A DNA stretch of 64,000 nt. It comes from Atopobiaceae bacterium UBA1367. Lineage in GTDB: Bacteria; Actinomycetota; Coriobacteriia; Coriobacteriales; Atopobiaceae. Positions 16,759-26,186 of the stretch are shown here, piece after piece (positions within the stretch are counted from its first letter, which is position 1; the number at the start of each line of letters is the position of its first letter). The translations under genes and the position numbers were made by a program. The notes under the pieces are model-generated. The model saw only the letters and a list, made by a program, of their open reading frames with translations. It was not told the origin of the DNA and ran no database searches. The stretch is from positions 124,001 to 188,000 of the forward strand of contig DBRN01000011.1 in the NCBI GenBank assembly GCA_002305995.1, in the 5' to 3' direction.

Positions 16759-17607
16759 ATGATCAAGCTTGTGCTCTCCGACATGGACGACACGCTGCTG
16801 CCCAAGGGGCGGCCGCACGTGTCGTACCGGTGCATCACGGCCATTCGTGACCTGCTCGACCTGGGCGTGCGCTTTGGGCCGGCAACCGGGCGTGACGCCT
16901 TCGAGCTCGATCACATGTTCTTTGGCGCGCGCGACTGCTATGGCACGGGCATCGTGGCAAGCGGCAAGCGCGTGTATGTGGATGGCGAGCTGCGACGTCA
17001 TGCGCTGATCGACAACGGTGCCCTCTGTGTCCTGGCCGACATGCTGTCGGGCATCCCCAATGCCTTCCTCACGGTAAACGCGTTCGACAACCCCCGTGGC
17101 ATGAGGCCGTACTGGTGCATCGGGGCACGTCGGGGCGACATGGCATGGTTCGAGGGCTACATCGGCTTCACGGGCGAGTCGCTGGACGCGGTGCCCGATC
17201 TCGAGCTGATATCAGCCACCATCGCATGCACGGGCTCACAGGAGCAGCTCGACGACATCCTCGCACGCGCACGGGAGCTGGTCCCGTGCTTTGACTACGT
17301 GCAGCCCACCGGACACTGGGCGGACATCCTGCCAGCTGGCCTCAACAAGGGAACCGCGCTGCCGATGCTGCTGGACGAGCTGGGCGTCGGTGCCGATGAG
17401 GTGCTGTTCTTCGGTGATGCCGACAATGACCTGGTGCTCATGGGCGCGGTCGAGCACTCGGTCGCCGTGGGCAACGCGACGCCGGCGGCCGCGGCGGCCG
17501 CGCGCTGGCACATCGGGGAGAGTGCCGACGAGGCGGTGACACAGGCGCTTGAGGAGCTGGCGGCCGGCCTGCGCGAGGATCGGATGCCGCGCTTCATGCG
17601 AGGGTAG
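16759..17607 (+). CDS. HAD-superfamily (Cof-type) phosphatase
   Basis: A 282-aa protein, a paralogue of the truncated gene at the window start. Motif I is LSDMDDTLLPKG with the nucleophile Asp, then RFGPATGRDAFELD. The end has ILPAGLNKGTALPMLL with the conserved Lys and FFGDADNDLVLMGAV. The ATG at 16759 has AGGGGAG upstream and begins right before motif I; an in-frame GTG 54 bases earlier adds residues outside the fold. Likely a cytoplasmic sugar-phosphate phosphatase. It converges with plsY with only 13 bases between the stops. Confidence 0.9.
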   Translation: MIKLVLSDMDDTLLPKGRPHVSYRCITAIRDLLDLGVRFGPATGRDAFELDHMFFGARDCYGTGIVASGKRVYVDGELRRHALIDNGALCVLADMLSGIPNAFLTVNAFDNPRGMRPYWCIGARRGDMAWFEGYIGFTGESLDAVPDLELISATIACTGSQEQLDDILARARELVPCFDYVQPTGHWADILPAGLNKGTALPMLLDELGVGADEVLFFGDADNDLVLMGAVEHSVAVGNATPAAAAAARWHIGESADEAVTQALEELAAGLREDRMPRFMRG

Positions 17608-17620
17608 CGCTTGCGCGAGG

Positions 17621-18247
17621 CTATCGTCCGCGCACCCTTGCCCAGAACCTGGTGGAGAGGCTGGCCCTATGGGTGGTGCCGGTGCGGATGCCACGCAGCT
17701 TGGAGCCATGGGCAACGCAGGTGAGCACCACGAACGCGATGCTCACGGCGGCGCAGTCCCAAGGGAGGACGAAGGGGGCGGCGAGGGCGTAGGCGCAGAT
17801 GGCGGCGACGGCGGCCACGCTCAGGTAGCCGGAGCAGATGATGGTGACCACGCCCACCACGCCCGCGAGCGCGCCGAGCGCGGGCTTCATGAGCACGACG
17901 GTGGAGGCGATGGTCGCCACCCCCTTGCCGCCCCTGAGGTCGTGCCAGAAGGGGTAGATGTGCCCGACCGTGGCACCGAGTCCGGTCCATGCGGTGCTGG
18001 CCTGCCAGCCAAGCTGTGGGAGCATGCGGCTCATGATGAGCACAGGGACCAGCGTCTTGAGGATGTCGCCCGCAAGGCAGGCAAGTGCCGCCGGCATGCC
18101 CAGCTCGTGGCCGACGTTGGCCATCCCCGGATTTCCGTCGCCCATCTCGAAGACCGAACGCCCAGCCACCCTGCGGGTGACGACCTCTGCCGTGAGCATC
18201 GATCCGCACAGATATCCAACCGACAGGCAGGCAAGGCGTGCGACCAT
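17621..18247 (-). CDS. plsY: Glycerol-3-phosphate acyltransferase PlsY
   Basis: A 208-aa membrane protein with PlsY motifs: SVGYLCGSMLTAEVV, the GDGNPGMANV loop (GxGNxGxxN), and the HDLRGGKGVATIAS motif around mid-protein. It transfers acyl groups from acyl phosphate to glycerol-3-phosphate, the first step of phospholipid synthesis, in the cytoplasmic membrane. The start at 18247 follows GGGGGT; the longer upstream frame lacks support. GMANV in place of GATN and the THRASL tail suggest some divergence, and there is a second possible reading as a PlsY-like paralogue rather than the essential copy. Confidence 0.85.
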   Translation of the reverse strand: MVARLACLSVGYLCGSMLTAEVVTRRVAGRSVFEMGDGNPGMANVGHELGMPAALACLAGDILKTLVPVLIMSRMLPQLGWQASTAWTGLGATVGHIYPFWHDLRGGKGVATIASTVVLMKPALGALAGVVGVVTIICSGYLSVAAVAAICAYALAAPFVLPWDCAAVSIAFVVLTCVAHGSKLRGIRTGTTHRASLSTRFWARVRGR

Positions 18248-18330
18248 GTGACCCCCAAGACCAACGCGAGCGCTCCGACGTGCAGAAGTATACCGCCCCC
18301 CGTCATGCCAGGAGGTTGGCGTGACAAAGG

Positions 18331-18370
18331 GGCCGGGCCGAGGGAGCGCTCCTGCCACCTCGGCCCGGCC
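18331..18370 (-). terminator. Terminator of the fructokinase-GH32 operon
   Basis: 13-bp GC-rich stem (GGCCGGGCCGAGG and complement) followed on the minus strand by CCCTTTGTC, 37 bases past the GH32 stop. Confidence 0.7.
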
Positions 18371-18406
18371 CTTGCCGTCGATCTCGGTCGGTATGTCTAG
18401 CAGCTT

Positions 18407-19936
18407 CTAGCAGACGTTCAGGAACTCGAAGCGGCCCATCTCGTAGGCGTAGGTCTCTGCGGCCTTGAAGGTGGATGTGACGTTGAGATCGGTGATCTCC
18501 TGAGGCCACCAGCGGGTGGACATGGTGTACTCGCCGCCGTTGACGTAGATCTCGATGGCCGAGGTATCGATGACCATGCGAACGTCCTCGAGCCTGCCGG
18601 CGGAGAGCTCGGCGAGCGGTAGGCGGCGCACGGTGCGGTAGCCACCGGCAATGCCCTTGAAGCTCAGCTCGACCATGTCGCCTATCACGGCGAGCTCGAG
18701 GTCGGCGTTGAGCAGGATGCGCCCCTCGCCCTCGATGCCCTTCAGGCGCACGTCGGCGGTGCCGTTGGCAAACGCGGCGCCGATGGCACCCTCGATGTCG
18801 AAGGCATCGTAGTCGGAGGTGCCCAGCTTGCCGTTGGAGTCCTTGGCTCCCTCGGCGGTGAAGTCGATGCGCGCGCCGCGCAGGGCGTCGTACTCCTCGC
18901 AGGGCCACTGGCAGATCCTGCCGGCGTCGTTGAGCGAGAGCTCGCGCAGCCAGGTGAGGGTGTGCAGCCACTCGTAGGTGGGCACCTGGTACTGCATCTC
19001 GATGTCGGGCAGGCCCATCCAGCCCACCAGGATCTGGCGACCCCTCTCGTCGGTGAAGACCTGCGGCGCATAGAAGTCGAAGCCGTAGTCCAGCTCGACG
19101 AAGGTGTCCTCGTCGATGCAGCCGTAGGGGGCGGCGGCATCCATGAGCTCCCTGTCTCCGGAGAGCAGGTCGACGACCGTCCCCTCCACGGGAAAGTAGC
19201 CGCTGTTGAAGTTGTTCTGGAACTTGGTCAGGCGGCTGGGAACGCCCTGCGGGCACACGAAGAAGAACTCCCTGCCACCCAACGTGACGATATTGGGGCA
19301 CTCCCACATGTAGCCGAAGGGCTTTCCGCTGATGGTGGTGCAGGATCCGGCGAGCTGCCAGTCGCTGACGCCATCGGGACTCTGGTAGAGGAGCATGGCG
19401 GGATGGTCGTCCATGGTGCGGGCGCCCAGCAGCATGTTCCAGGTGTCGTTCTGCCACCAGACCTTGGGGTCGCGCACATGGCAGCTGCAGTAGCTGGGAT
19501 AGCCGTCGTTGCCCAGGACGAGCCTGCGGTCGGAGAAGGTGCGCCCGTCCTTGGAGATGACGAGCGTCTCGTTTGCCTGGCGGCCGTCGTAGTCGTAGTT
19601 GTGCTCGCCCGGCTCCAGCACGTTGCCGGTGTAGTAGCACCACATCTCGTCATCGCGCACCACGGCGGAGCCGGAGTAGGAGCCGTTCTTGTCGAGCTCC
19701 ATCTCGGGAATGATGGCCCCGCGATGGAACTCCCAGCTGATCAGGTCGCGACTGGTCCAGTGGCCCCAGCCATGGCCGGGCCACGGCCAGCGCGGCGCGT
19801 ACTGGTGGAAGATGTGGTACTCGCCCCTGAACTGGCAGAGGCCGTTGGGATCGGAGAGCCAGCCCACCGCGGTCTGCAGGTGAAAGCCAAGCCTCCAGTT
19901 GTGCTGACGGTAGTCGAGGTTGACGTGCATTTGCAT
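18407..19936 (-). CDS. scrB: GH32 sucrose-6-phosphate hydrolase (copy 1)
   Basis: A 509-aa GH32 enzyme. The N-terminal five-bladed propeller carries WLSDPNGLCQF with the nucleophile Asp (Ser replaces the usual Asn of NDPNG), the CHVRDPKVWW stabiliser motif, and the acid/base motif WECPNIV. The C-terminal beta-sandwich includes VRMVIDTSAIEIYVNGGEYTMSTR. It would hydrolyse sucrose-6-phosphate to glucose-6-phosphate and fructose in the cytoplasm; no signal peptide is present. It starts 76 bases after the fructokinase stop and shares its operator. The start codon follows GGGAAGG. Activity on free sucrose or fructans is possible. Confidence 0.9.
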   Translation of the reverse strand: MQMHVNLDYRQHNWRLGFHLQTAVGWLSDPNGLCQFRGEYHIFHQYAPRWPWPGHGWGHWTSRDLISWEFHRGAIIPEMELDKNGSYSGSAVVRDDEMWCYYTGNVLEPGEHNYDYDGRQANETLVISKDGRTFSDRRLVLGNDGYPSYCSCHVRDPKVWWQNDTWNMLLGARTMDDHPAMLLYQSPDGVSDWQLAGSCTTISGKPFGYMWECPNIVTLGGREFFFVCPQGVPSRLTKFQNNFNSGYFPVEGTVVDLLSGDRELMDAAAPYGCIDEDTFVELDYGFDFYAPQVFTDERGRQILVGWMGLPDIEMQYQVPTYEWLHTLTWLRELSLNDAGRICQWPCEEYDALRGARIDFTAEGAKDSNGKLGTSDYDAFDIEGAIGAAFANGTADVRLKGIEGEGRILLNADLELAVIGDMVELSFKGIAGGYRTVRRLPLAELSAGRLEDVRMVIDTSAIEIYVNGGEYTMSTRWWPQEITDLNVTSTFKAAETYAYEMGRFEFLNVC

Positions 19937-20011
19937 GGGTGGGACCTTCCCTTCTCTGCGGGCGATGAGAGGCCCCGCCGACCTGATGCGGGCGGGCGGG
20001 GCCACATGTGC

Positions 20012-20980
20012 CTATCGCTGGTCCTCGCGGGAGGCGAGCACCTCCTCGACGTCACTGCGCTCGGGCATGGCGGGAATGGCGCCGCGGTTGCGCACGCACA
20101 GCGAGGCGACGGCGTTGCCGAAGCGCACGAACGATGCGGCGCGGTCGATGGAGACCAGCTGCGGCTTGAGGCCGCTCTCGCAGAAGGCGCAGAGGAAGCC
20201 GCCCCAGAAGGAGTCGCCGGCGCCGGTGGTGTCCACGGCGTCGACGCGGAAGCTCGGCACCATGAGGGAACCGTCCTTGGTGGCCACGAAGGCGCCCTCG
20301 GCGTCGAGCGTGACGACGACGACGCTGGCACCCTGGTCGAGCAGGGCCGCGGCCGCGGCTGCGGGGTCGTCGAGGTCGGTCATGAGCGCGCACTCCTCGG
20401 CGCTGATCTTGATGAGGTCCATGTACGTGACGAGGGAACGCATCTGCTCGGCGGCCGCCTCGGCGCTGGGCCACAGGGAGTCGCGATAGTTGGGGTCGTA
20501 GGACATCACGCACCCGGCCTCCTTGGCGGCCTTGAGTGCTGCGATGGTGGTGGAGCGGGCGGGCTCGTCGGTGAGGGAGAGCGAGCCCACGTGGAAGACC
20601 CTGCTGTCCTTGATGATGTCGAGGGGCAGGTCCTCGGGCTTGAGCTGGGTGTCGGCGCCGGGCTTGCGCGCGAAGGAGAAGGAGCGATCCCCCTGCTCGT
20701 CGAGGGCCACGAAGGCCAGCGTGGTGAAGAAGTCGGGATCGGAGATGAGGCCCGTGCAGTCGATGCCGTTGGCCTCGAGCGTCTCACGGAGGAAGTCCCC
20801 GTGCATGTCCTTGCCCACCTTGCCGATGAAGGCGACGTCGTGGCCAAGCTTCTTGAGGGCGACGAGCACGTTCGCGGGTGCTCCGCCGGGGTTGCGCTCA
20901 AACAGCTTCTGGCCGCTGGGGGAGATGCCAGCGTCCGTGAAGTCGATCAGCACCTCGCCAAGTGCGGTAACGGAAGTCAT
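20012..20980 (-). CDS. scrK: PfkB-family fructokinase
   Basis: A 322-aa ribokinase-fold kinase. ALGEVLIDFTDAG opens the protein, then the first PfkB signature GGAPANVLVALKKLG and the second DTTGAGDSFWGGFLCAF with the catalytic Asp. It would make fructose-6-phosphate from the fructose released by the GH32 enzyme encoded just downstream. The ATG at 20980 has AAAGGAG before it. A TGGGAACGATTCCACA operator lies 17-32 bases upstream of the start, pointing to control by the LacI-type repressor at 23524. Confidence 0.92.
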   Translation of the reverse strand: MTSVTALGEVLIDFTDAGISPSGQKLFERNPGGAPANVLVALKKLGHDVAFIGKVGKDMHGDFLRETLEANGIDCTGLISDPDFFTTLAFVALDEQGDRSFSFARKPGADTQLKPEDLPLDIIKDSRVFHVGSLSLTDEPARSTTIAALKAAKEAGCVMSYDPNYRDSLWPSAEAAAEQMRSLVTYMDLIKISAEECALMTDLDDPAAAAAALLDQGASVVVVTLDAEGAFVATKDGSLMVPSFRVDAVDTTGAGDSFWGGFLCAFCESGLKPQLVSIDRAASFVRFGNAVASLCVRNRGAIPAMPERSDVEEVLASREDQR

Positions 20981-20996
20981 CACGGGCTCCTTTCGA

Positions 20997-21012
20997 TGGG
21001 AACGATTCCACA
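20997..21012. promoter_or_regulatory. LacI-type operator upstream of fructokinase
   Basis: TGGGAACGATTCCACA, a dyad around CGAT. It matches the sites at 23312-23327 and 27747-27762 at nearly all positions. Its closeness to the start fits repression by roadblock or promoter occlusion. Confidence 0.7.
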
Positions 21013-21134
21013 TGCATAGCTAGGAGCATACGCCATGTCCGCGCATGACAGGCGGACGGGCTTGCGACCGCCTGCATTCGCTAGGTGAGGGGAGGACAGC
21101 GGGCGCTTCCCAACGCGCTCGGCTCCCAACAGAG

Positions 21135-21164
21135 GGCGGGCGGTCGCTTGCGCGACCGCCCGCC
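21135..21164 (-). terminator. Terminator of the sucrose PTS gene
   Basis: Perfect 13-bp stem GGCGGGCGGTCGC with a TTGC loop, 34 bases past the EIIBCA stop. It may act on both strands. Confidence 0.7.
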
Positions 21165-21197
21165 GGTGGTACCCGTTGTGGTGCTGTGCGACCGAGG

Positions 21198-23228
21198 CTA
21201 CTTGGTCACGGTGACGAGCTTCTCGCCGGCCTTGACCGTGCCGATGACGGGGGTCACGGAGGCATAGTCGTCGGTGTTGGTGACGACCACCATGGTGGCC
21301 GTGGGCTTGCCCGCGGCGGCGATCTCGTCGAGGTCAGCGGTGATCAGGAGGTCGCCGGCCTTGACCTTGTCGCCAGCGGCGATGTGGGCCTCGAAGGGCT
21401 TGCCCTCGAGCTGGACGGTGTCGACGCCGATGTGGATCAGGATCTCGGTGCCGTCGTCGGAGAGCAGGCCGATGGCGTGCTTGGTGTCGAACAGCATGGT
21501 GACGGTGCCGTCGACGGGGGAGTAGCACTCGCCGGCGGTCGGCTCGACCACGGCGCCGTTGCCCATCGCCAGGGAGGCGAAGACGGCGTCGGGGGCGTCG
21601 GCCATGGCGATGACGTTGCCGGCCATGGGGCTGGCGAGAACGCCGGCCTCGGCAATGGCGTCGACCTTGGTGGGGGCTGCGGGAGCGGCGGCCTTGGCGG
21701 CCTCGCGGGCAGCGGCGGCCTTGGTCTTCTCGTCGTCAGCGTAGAGGACCGCGGTGACCGCGAAGGACACGGCGAAGGCTGCGGCGACGACGATGGTGTA
21801 CTTGAGGGCGTCGGCGGTGATCAGGTAGCCGAAGACGCCGGTGATGCCGTAGGCGATGGAGTACAGGCCCATGAAGGACGACAGGGCACCGCCAACTGCC
21901 GCGCCGCAGATGGCGCCGATGAACGGCTTGAGGGCGGGCAGGTTCACGCCGTAGATGGCCGGCTCGGTGATGCCGAGCAGCGAGGAGAGGCCGGAGGGAA
22001 GGGCGAGGCCCTTCTTCTTCGCGGAGGCGGTCTTCATGAAGACGGCGAAGCAGGCGGCGCCCTGCGCGACGTTGGCGGCAGAGATGATGGGGTTGAAGGC
22101 GTCGGCGCCCTGCGCGACCAGGCTGGCCTCAAGCGCGTTGAACATGTGGTGCACGCCAAGAACGACGGTCAGCGGGTAGATCGCGCCTGCCAGCGCGCCT
22201 CCCAACCCGAACGGGATGGCAAGCAGGAACTGGAAGAAGCGCATGACGTACTCTTCGAGCATCGAGAAGATGGGGCCGATGAACATCATGGTCGCAAGAC
22301 CGGTGACGAGCACGGTGGTGAGCGGGGTCACGAAGAGGTCGAGCATGTCGGGCACATGGGCATGCAGCCACTTCTCCAGCTGGCACATCAGGAACACGGC
22401 GACCACCACGGGGATGACGTGGCCCTGATAGCCCTGCAGCGTGACGTTGAGGAACCCGAGGAGCTGAACCTGCGGGATGCCGCCGGCGGCGGTGATGGCG
22501 CCCTGGCTGGCCTCGGCGGCGGTGGTGGCGGTGCCGGTTATCTTGGTGATGAAGTCGGCAGCGGCGGGCGACCCGATGACCTGGTAGGCGTTGTAGCCGC
22601 CCTTCTCGGCAGCATCGACGAGGCCGGGGATGCTCCAGGCGTTCATGAGGCTGGTGTGGTTCATGATCATGCCGATGACGCCACCGAGGAACTCGTTGCC
22701 ACCGAAGACACGGGCGGCCGAGAAGCCGATGAGGATCTGCAGGAACACGAACGAGGCGTTGGAGAAGTTGTGGATGAGGATCCACCAGCTGTTCATCTGA
22801 AGCGAGTTGCCCATGGCGTTGTCGATGCCCTCGGTCAGGCCCATGAGCAGACCGGAGGCGACGATGGCCGGGATGATGGGGACGAAGACGTCGCCGAGAG
22901 CCTTGGTGGCACGCTGGATGGGGTTGCCCTTGGCGGCCGCGGCGGCCTTGGCGTCGTCGGTGGAGCCAGCGGCGATGTTGCCCTGCGCGCAGAACTCCTC
23001 GTAGACCTTGTTGACGGTGCCAGTTCCGTAGATGACCTGGAGCTGGCCGGCTGCCTGGAAGTTGCCCTTGACGAGCGCGGCATCCTCGACGGCATCCATG
23101 TTCACCTTCGCGTCGTCGGCGATGACGATGCGCAGGCGCGTTGCGCAGTGGGCTGCCGAGACGACGTTCTCGGGGCCACCCACGGCGGCAAGGATATCCT
23201 TGGCTGCTTGTGCGTGTTCAGAAGCCAT
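21198..23228 (-). CDS. scrA: Sucrose-specific PTS EIIBCA permease
   Basis: A 676-aa fused permease. The EIIB domain is at residues 1-90 with the phosphocysteine C28 in SAAHCATRLR. The membrane EIIC domain runs from about 105 to 460 with GITEPAIYGVNLP. A linker rich in Ala leads to a glucose-type EIIA domain with its phosphohistidine in EILIHIGVDTV. The protein takes up sucrose and releases sucrose-6-phosphate. Order and context (fructokinase, GH32, LacI regulator) support sucrose over trehalose. The ATG at 23228 has GAGGAGG upstream. Regulation is by the promoter and operator at 23312-23365. Confidence 0.93.
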   Translation of the reverse strand: MASEHAQAAKDILAAVGGPENVVSAAHCATRLRIVIADDAKVNMDAVEDAALVKGNFQAAGQLQVIYGTGTVNKVYEEFCAQGNIAAGSTDDAKAAAAAKGNPIQRATKALGDVFVPIIPAIVASGLLMGLTEGIDNAMGNSLQMNSWWILIHNFSNASFVFLQILIGFSAARVFGGNEFLGGVIGMIMNHTSLMNAWSIPGLVDAAEKGGYNAYQVIGSPAAADFITKITGTATTAAEASQGAITAAGGIPQVQLLGFLNVTLQGYQGHVIPVVVAVFLMCQLEKWLHAHVPDMLDLFVTPLTTVLVTGLATMMFIGPIFSMLEEYVMRFFQFLLAIPFGLGGALAGAIYPLTVVLGVHHMFNALEASLVAQGADAFNPIISAANVAQGAACFAVFMKTASAKKKGLALPSGLSSLLGITEPAIYGVNLPALKPFIGAICGAAVGGALSSFMGLYSIAYGITGVFGYLITADALKYTIVVAAAFAVSFAVTAVLYADDEKTKAAAAREAAKAAAPAAPTKVDAIAEAGVLASPMAGNVIAMADAPDAVFASLAMGNGAVVEPTAGECYSPVDGTVTMLFDTKHAIGLLSDDGTEILIHIGVDTVQLEGKPFEAHIAAGDKVKAGDLLITADLDEIAAAGKPTATMVVVTNTDDYASVTPVIGTVKAGEKLVTVTK

Positions 23229-23311
23229 AGAACCCTCCTCTTTCGTGTTTGTTCCTACCGTTTCCACAGAACCTGTCCATGAGCGACATCACGGCTTGCA
23301 GCCAGACAAGC

Positions 23312-23327
23312 TGTGAAATCGTTCTCA
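23312..23327. promoter_or_regulatory. LacI-type operator upstream of the sucrose PTS gene
   Basis: On the minus strand it reads TGAGAACGATTTCACA, a dyad around CGAT. It lies directly after the predicted transcription start of scrA. Confidence 0.75.
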
Positions 23328-23336
23328 TACGCACAG

Positions 23337-23365
23337 ATTCTAGCGTCTTTTGAAGGATACGTGAA
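23337..23365 (-). promoter_or_regulatory. Promoter of the sucrose PTS gene
   Basis: Minus-strand TTCACG (23360-23365) and TAGAAT (23337-23342) with a 17-base spacer. Transcription would start about 23330, at the edge of the operator. Confidence 0.6.
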
Positions 23366-23523
23366 CGAGAAATGGCAAATAGATGGAGAACGGCGGCGTT
23401 TTTCGTGTGACAGTCCGGAAAGTGCGCCAAAGTCGACCTGCCCACGCCCCAAGAGGCCCGTGCGCAGCCATCAAGGGAGGCGCTACGGTGTCTCGTGCGC
23501 CCCCGTCTCGGCAGACCGCCGCG

Positions 23524-24507
23524 TCACCGCGTGGAGTTTCGACCGTAGATCTCGTAGCCCATCTTGAGTTCGCGCGGTATCTCGTCCCCGCCGTCCATGG
23601 CGGCTACGAGCATCTTCGCTGCCTCCCTGCCGCTGGTCTTGTAGAAGAGGTGGGCGGAGGTCAGCGAGGGCACGAGGATCCTCGAGAGCTCTGAGTCGCC
23701 TATGCCGGTGACCTGCACCTCGTCCGGCACGCGGTGGCCATACTCGGCGAGGCAGGTGATTGCGCCGAAGGCTATGTCGTCGGTCGCGCAGGAGATGGTG
23801 TCGATGTCGGGCACGGTGTCCATGAGCTGCTCGCAGCAGAGATAGCCGGACTCCACGGTGAAGTCGCCGATGACCTGTGCCTCTGGCAGGGGGGTGATCC
23901 CTGCGGCGCGGCAGGCGTCCGTGAAGCCTCGGTGACGCATCTCTCCCGCGGCGATGTCGTCGGGGAGCACGCCGATGTAGGCCGGCTGGCGGCACGAGCG
24001 CAACGCGAACCGGGAGACCTCGAAGGAGGCGCGGTAGTCGTCATGGTACACGCAGTTGTACCCCTCGAGATCCTGCCCCAGGATGACGAGGGGGGTGGTG
24101 AGCGCCCTCATGACCTTGAGGTGCTCGCTCGTGATGACCGTGGCCATGAAGATGATGCCGTCGACACGGTTCTGGTCGGCAAAGAGCCGTAGGTACCTGA
24201 GCTCCTCGTCGGGACTGTTGTTGGTGTTGGCGAGCAGCATCTGGTAGTCGGTGCCGACGAAGCCCTCGGTGATTCCCGCGACCATGCGGGCGACCGACTG
24301 GGAGTTGATCTTGGGAATGATGACGCCCACGAGGTTGGTCTTGCCGGTGCGCAGCTGCTGGGCTGACTGCGACGGCACGTATCCCGTCTCCTGTATGACG
24401 CGGCTGATGAGCCGACGCTTCTCCTGGCTCACGTAGCCGTTGTTGAGGTAGCGCGAGACGGTGGCGCGCGAGACACCTGCGAGACGCGCGATTTCGTTGA
24501 TGTCCAT
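23524..24507 (-). CDS. scrR: LacI-family repressor, probable sucrose regulator
   Basis: A 327-aa LacI-type repressor. The N-terminal helix-turn-helix and hinge (INEIARLAGVSRATVSRYLNNGYVS...YVPSQSAQQLRTG) are followed by a periplasmic-binding-protein-like sensor domain (VGVIIPKINSQSVARMVAGI...GIGDSELSRILVPSLTSA). It lies between the sucrose PTS and sucrose phosphorylase genes, and the three conserved CGAT-centred operators nearby are its likely targets. The inducer is probably a phosphorylated sugar (inferred). The start at 24507 begins directly with the HTH; the longer upstream frame adds nothing recognisable. Confidence 0.9.
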   Translation of the reverse strand: MDINEIARLAGVSRATVSRYLNNGYVSQEKRRLISRVIQETGYVPSQSAQQLRTGKTNLVGVIIPKINSQSVARMVAGITEGFVGTDYQMLLANTNNSPDEELRYLRLFADQNRVDGIIFMATVITSEHLKVMRALTTPLVILGQDLEGYNCVYHDDYRASFEVSRFALRSCRQPAYIGVLPDDIAAGEMRHRGFTDACRAAGITPLPEAQVIGDFTVESGYLCCEQLMDTVPDIDTISCATDDIAFGAITCLAEYGHRVPDEVQVTGIGDSELSRILVPSLTSAHLFYKTSGREAAKMLVAAMDGGDEIPRELKMGYEIYGRNSTR

Positions 24508-24634
24508 GGTGTGTCCTGCCGATGGTGTGTGCTCCCCCCTGCTCCATCCTACTGCGTTGGCGTGCCCTAGGGGTGTGCCAACGCACAAACAGCATGCCTT
24601 TGCAGGGCGAGCGCGGCCAGGCGCGAGAAATGGC

Positions 24635-24672
24635 GCGACCCCTGCATGGACGTGCGTCCATGCAGGGGTCGC
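24635..24672. terminator. Terminator of the sucrose phosphorylase operon
   Basis: Perfect 18-bp stem (GCGACCCCTGCATGGACG and complement) with a 2-base loop, 24 bases past the sucrose phosphorylase stop and upstream of the lacI-type gene. Very stable; may also act on the plus strand. Confidence 0.75.
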
Positions 24673-24695
24673 CTCTTCTCGCGGGTTGGTGGTGG

Positions 24696-26117
24696 CTACG
24701 AGTGCGTGACCTCGTAGCTGTGATGGGCGAGGTCGGCGTCGAGCTGGGCCCAGGCCTCGCCGGAGCTGCGGCGGATGACCAGCTTGCCCTCGGCGGGGAT
24801 GGTGACCTCCATGTCGCCCTCGACGTCGAAGGCGGGGTGCGCGTTGCGCAGCTCCATCAGGCGCACGAGCTCCCTGACCACCGGGCGCTCCACCTCCTGG
24901 GCGACCTCGGCCTTGGAGTAGTAGTGGCGGTTGATGTTGCGACCCTCCTTGGTGGACTCGAGCAGATCGATGTCGTTGGCGCCGGCGAGCAGGCCCACGT
25001 AGTAGACCATGGGGATGCCGGGCGCGAAGAACTGGATGGCGCGCGCCAGGTCGTAGGCATCGTCATCGTTGCCCAAGGCGCTGTAGTATGTGGTGTTCAC
25101 CTGGTAGATGTCGAGGTTGTTGTAGGCCTCGGTGTTGTAGATCCGCTTGACGTTGGCTCCCTCGGAGAACATGCGCTCCTTGACCCAGTCTGTCTGATCG
25201 TCGGGAAGGAGGTCCTTGACGTCCACGATGCCCAGGCCGTCATGGGTGTCGAGCGTGGTGAACTGGTGCTTGGGGCTCATCTCGAGCCAGCGCTTGAGGT
25301 AGGTGCCGTCGCCGGAGTACAGGGCGTGCAGGGTGAGCACGGGCAGCGCGAAGTCGTAGATCCAGTAGCCCATCTCGGAGACCTTCATCTGGATGGTGTA
25401 GTGCTCGTGGATCTCGGGCAGGATGGTGACGTCCGCGCCGAGGACGTCCTGCATGCCGTCGAGCAGCTCGGATGTCTCGGGCTGCACGAAGAAGCAGCTG
25501 GTGCCGGGCTTCTTGCAGGCGTAGGCGAAGGCGTCGAGGCGGATGATGGCGGCGTTGTTGTCGGCCATGGTGCGCAGGGTCTCGGCGAAGAACCTCTGGG
25601 CGCGCTCGGAGGCGACGTTGATGTCGATCTGCTCCTCGCCGAAGGTGCACCAGACCTTCTCGGTGGTGCCGTCGGCAAACTCGGCCTCGACGTAGGGCGC
25701 GCGTGGCTTGCGCTTGTAGATGGCGTCGACCTGCTCGTCGGTGGGGAAGCCTCCCTCCGCGGCCCAGAAGTCCTTGTAGCGGATGAAGAAGTCGCTGAAC
25801 TCGGAGTCGTCCTTCTTGGCCAGGAAGTCCTGGAAGTAGGGGGACTGCCGCGAGATGTGGTTGATCATGAAGTCGAACATGAGGTAGCGCTTCTCGCCGA
25901 TCCTCTTGACGTCGTCCCAGGTGCCGAAGGCGGGATCAACGATGTCATAGCGCATGGGGGCAAAGCCGCGATCGGCCGACGAGGGGAAGAACGGCAGGAT
26001 GTGGACGCCGCCGATAGCCTTCCCGAAGTGGGTGTCGAGCACCTCCTCGAGGTCGGCGAGGTTCTCCCCCAGGCTGTCGGCGTAGGTGATGAGCATGATC
26101 TTGTTGTCGAACTTCAT
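24696..26117 (-). CDS. gtfA: Sucrose phosphorylase (GH13_18)
   Basis: A 473-aa alpha-amylase-fold enzyme. The start MKFDNKIMLITYADSLG and GGVHILPFFPSSADRGFAPMRYD are the sucrose phosphorylase signature. Catalytic elements are IIRLDAFAYACKKPG (nucleophile Asp), ILPEIHEHY (acid/base Glu) and TTLDTHDGLGIVDV (transition-state Asp). It converts sucrose and phosphate to glucose-1-phosphate and fructose in the cytoplasm. It follows GH32 copy 2 after 69 bases and probably shares its operator-controlled promoter. Length and motifs leave little doubt; related sucrose-6-phosphate phosphorylases are the main alternative. Confidence 0.92.
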   Translation of the reverse strand: MKFDNKIMLITYADSLGENLADLEEVLDTHFGKAIGGVHILPFFPSSADRGFAPMRYDIVDPAFGTWDDVKRIGEKRYLMFDFMINHISRQSPYFQDFLAKKDDSEFSDFFIRYKDFWAAEGGFPTDEQVDAIYKRKPRAPYVEAEFADGTTEKVWCTFGEEQIDINVASERAQRFFAETLRTMADNNAAIIRLDAFAYACKKPGTSCFFVQPETSELLDGMQDVLGADVTILPEIHEHYTIQMKVSEMGYWIYDFALPVLTLHALYSGDGTYLKRWLEMSPKHQFTTLDTHDGLGIVDVKDLLPDDQTDWVKERMFSEGANVKRIYNTEAYNNLDIYQVNTTYYSALGNDDDAYDLARAIQFFAPGIPMVYYVGLLAGANDIDLLESTKEGRNINRHYYSKAEVAQEVERPVVRELVRLMELRNAHPAFDVEGDMEVTIPAEGKLVIRRSSGEAWAQLDADLAHHSYEVTHS

Positions 26118-26186
26118 GTGCGGTCTCCAATCGATCGTCTTTGCGTGCTGGGGACGACATCCCCGTCGTCCCCCTTGGTGCCGACG

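Noticed and set aside
18962..23282. Very long plus-strand frames (685 and 745 codons) opposite the sucrose genes
   Set aside because: Antisense shadows: the opposite strand holds well-supported GH32, fructokinase and PTS genes with ribosome sites and family motifs.
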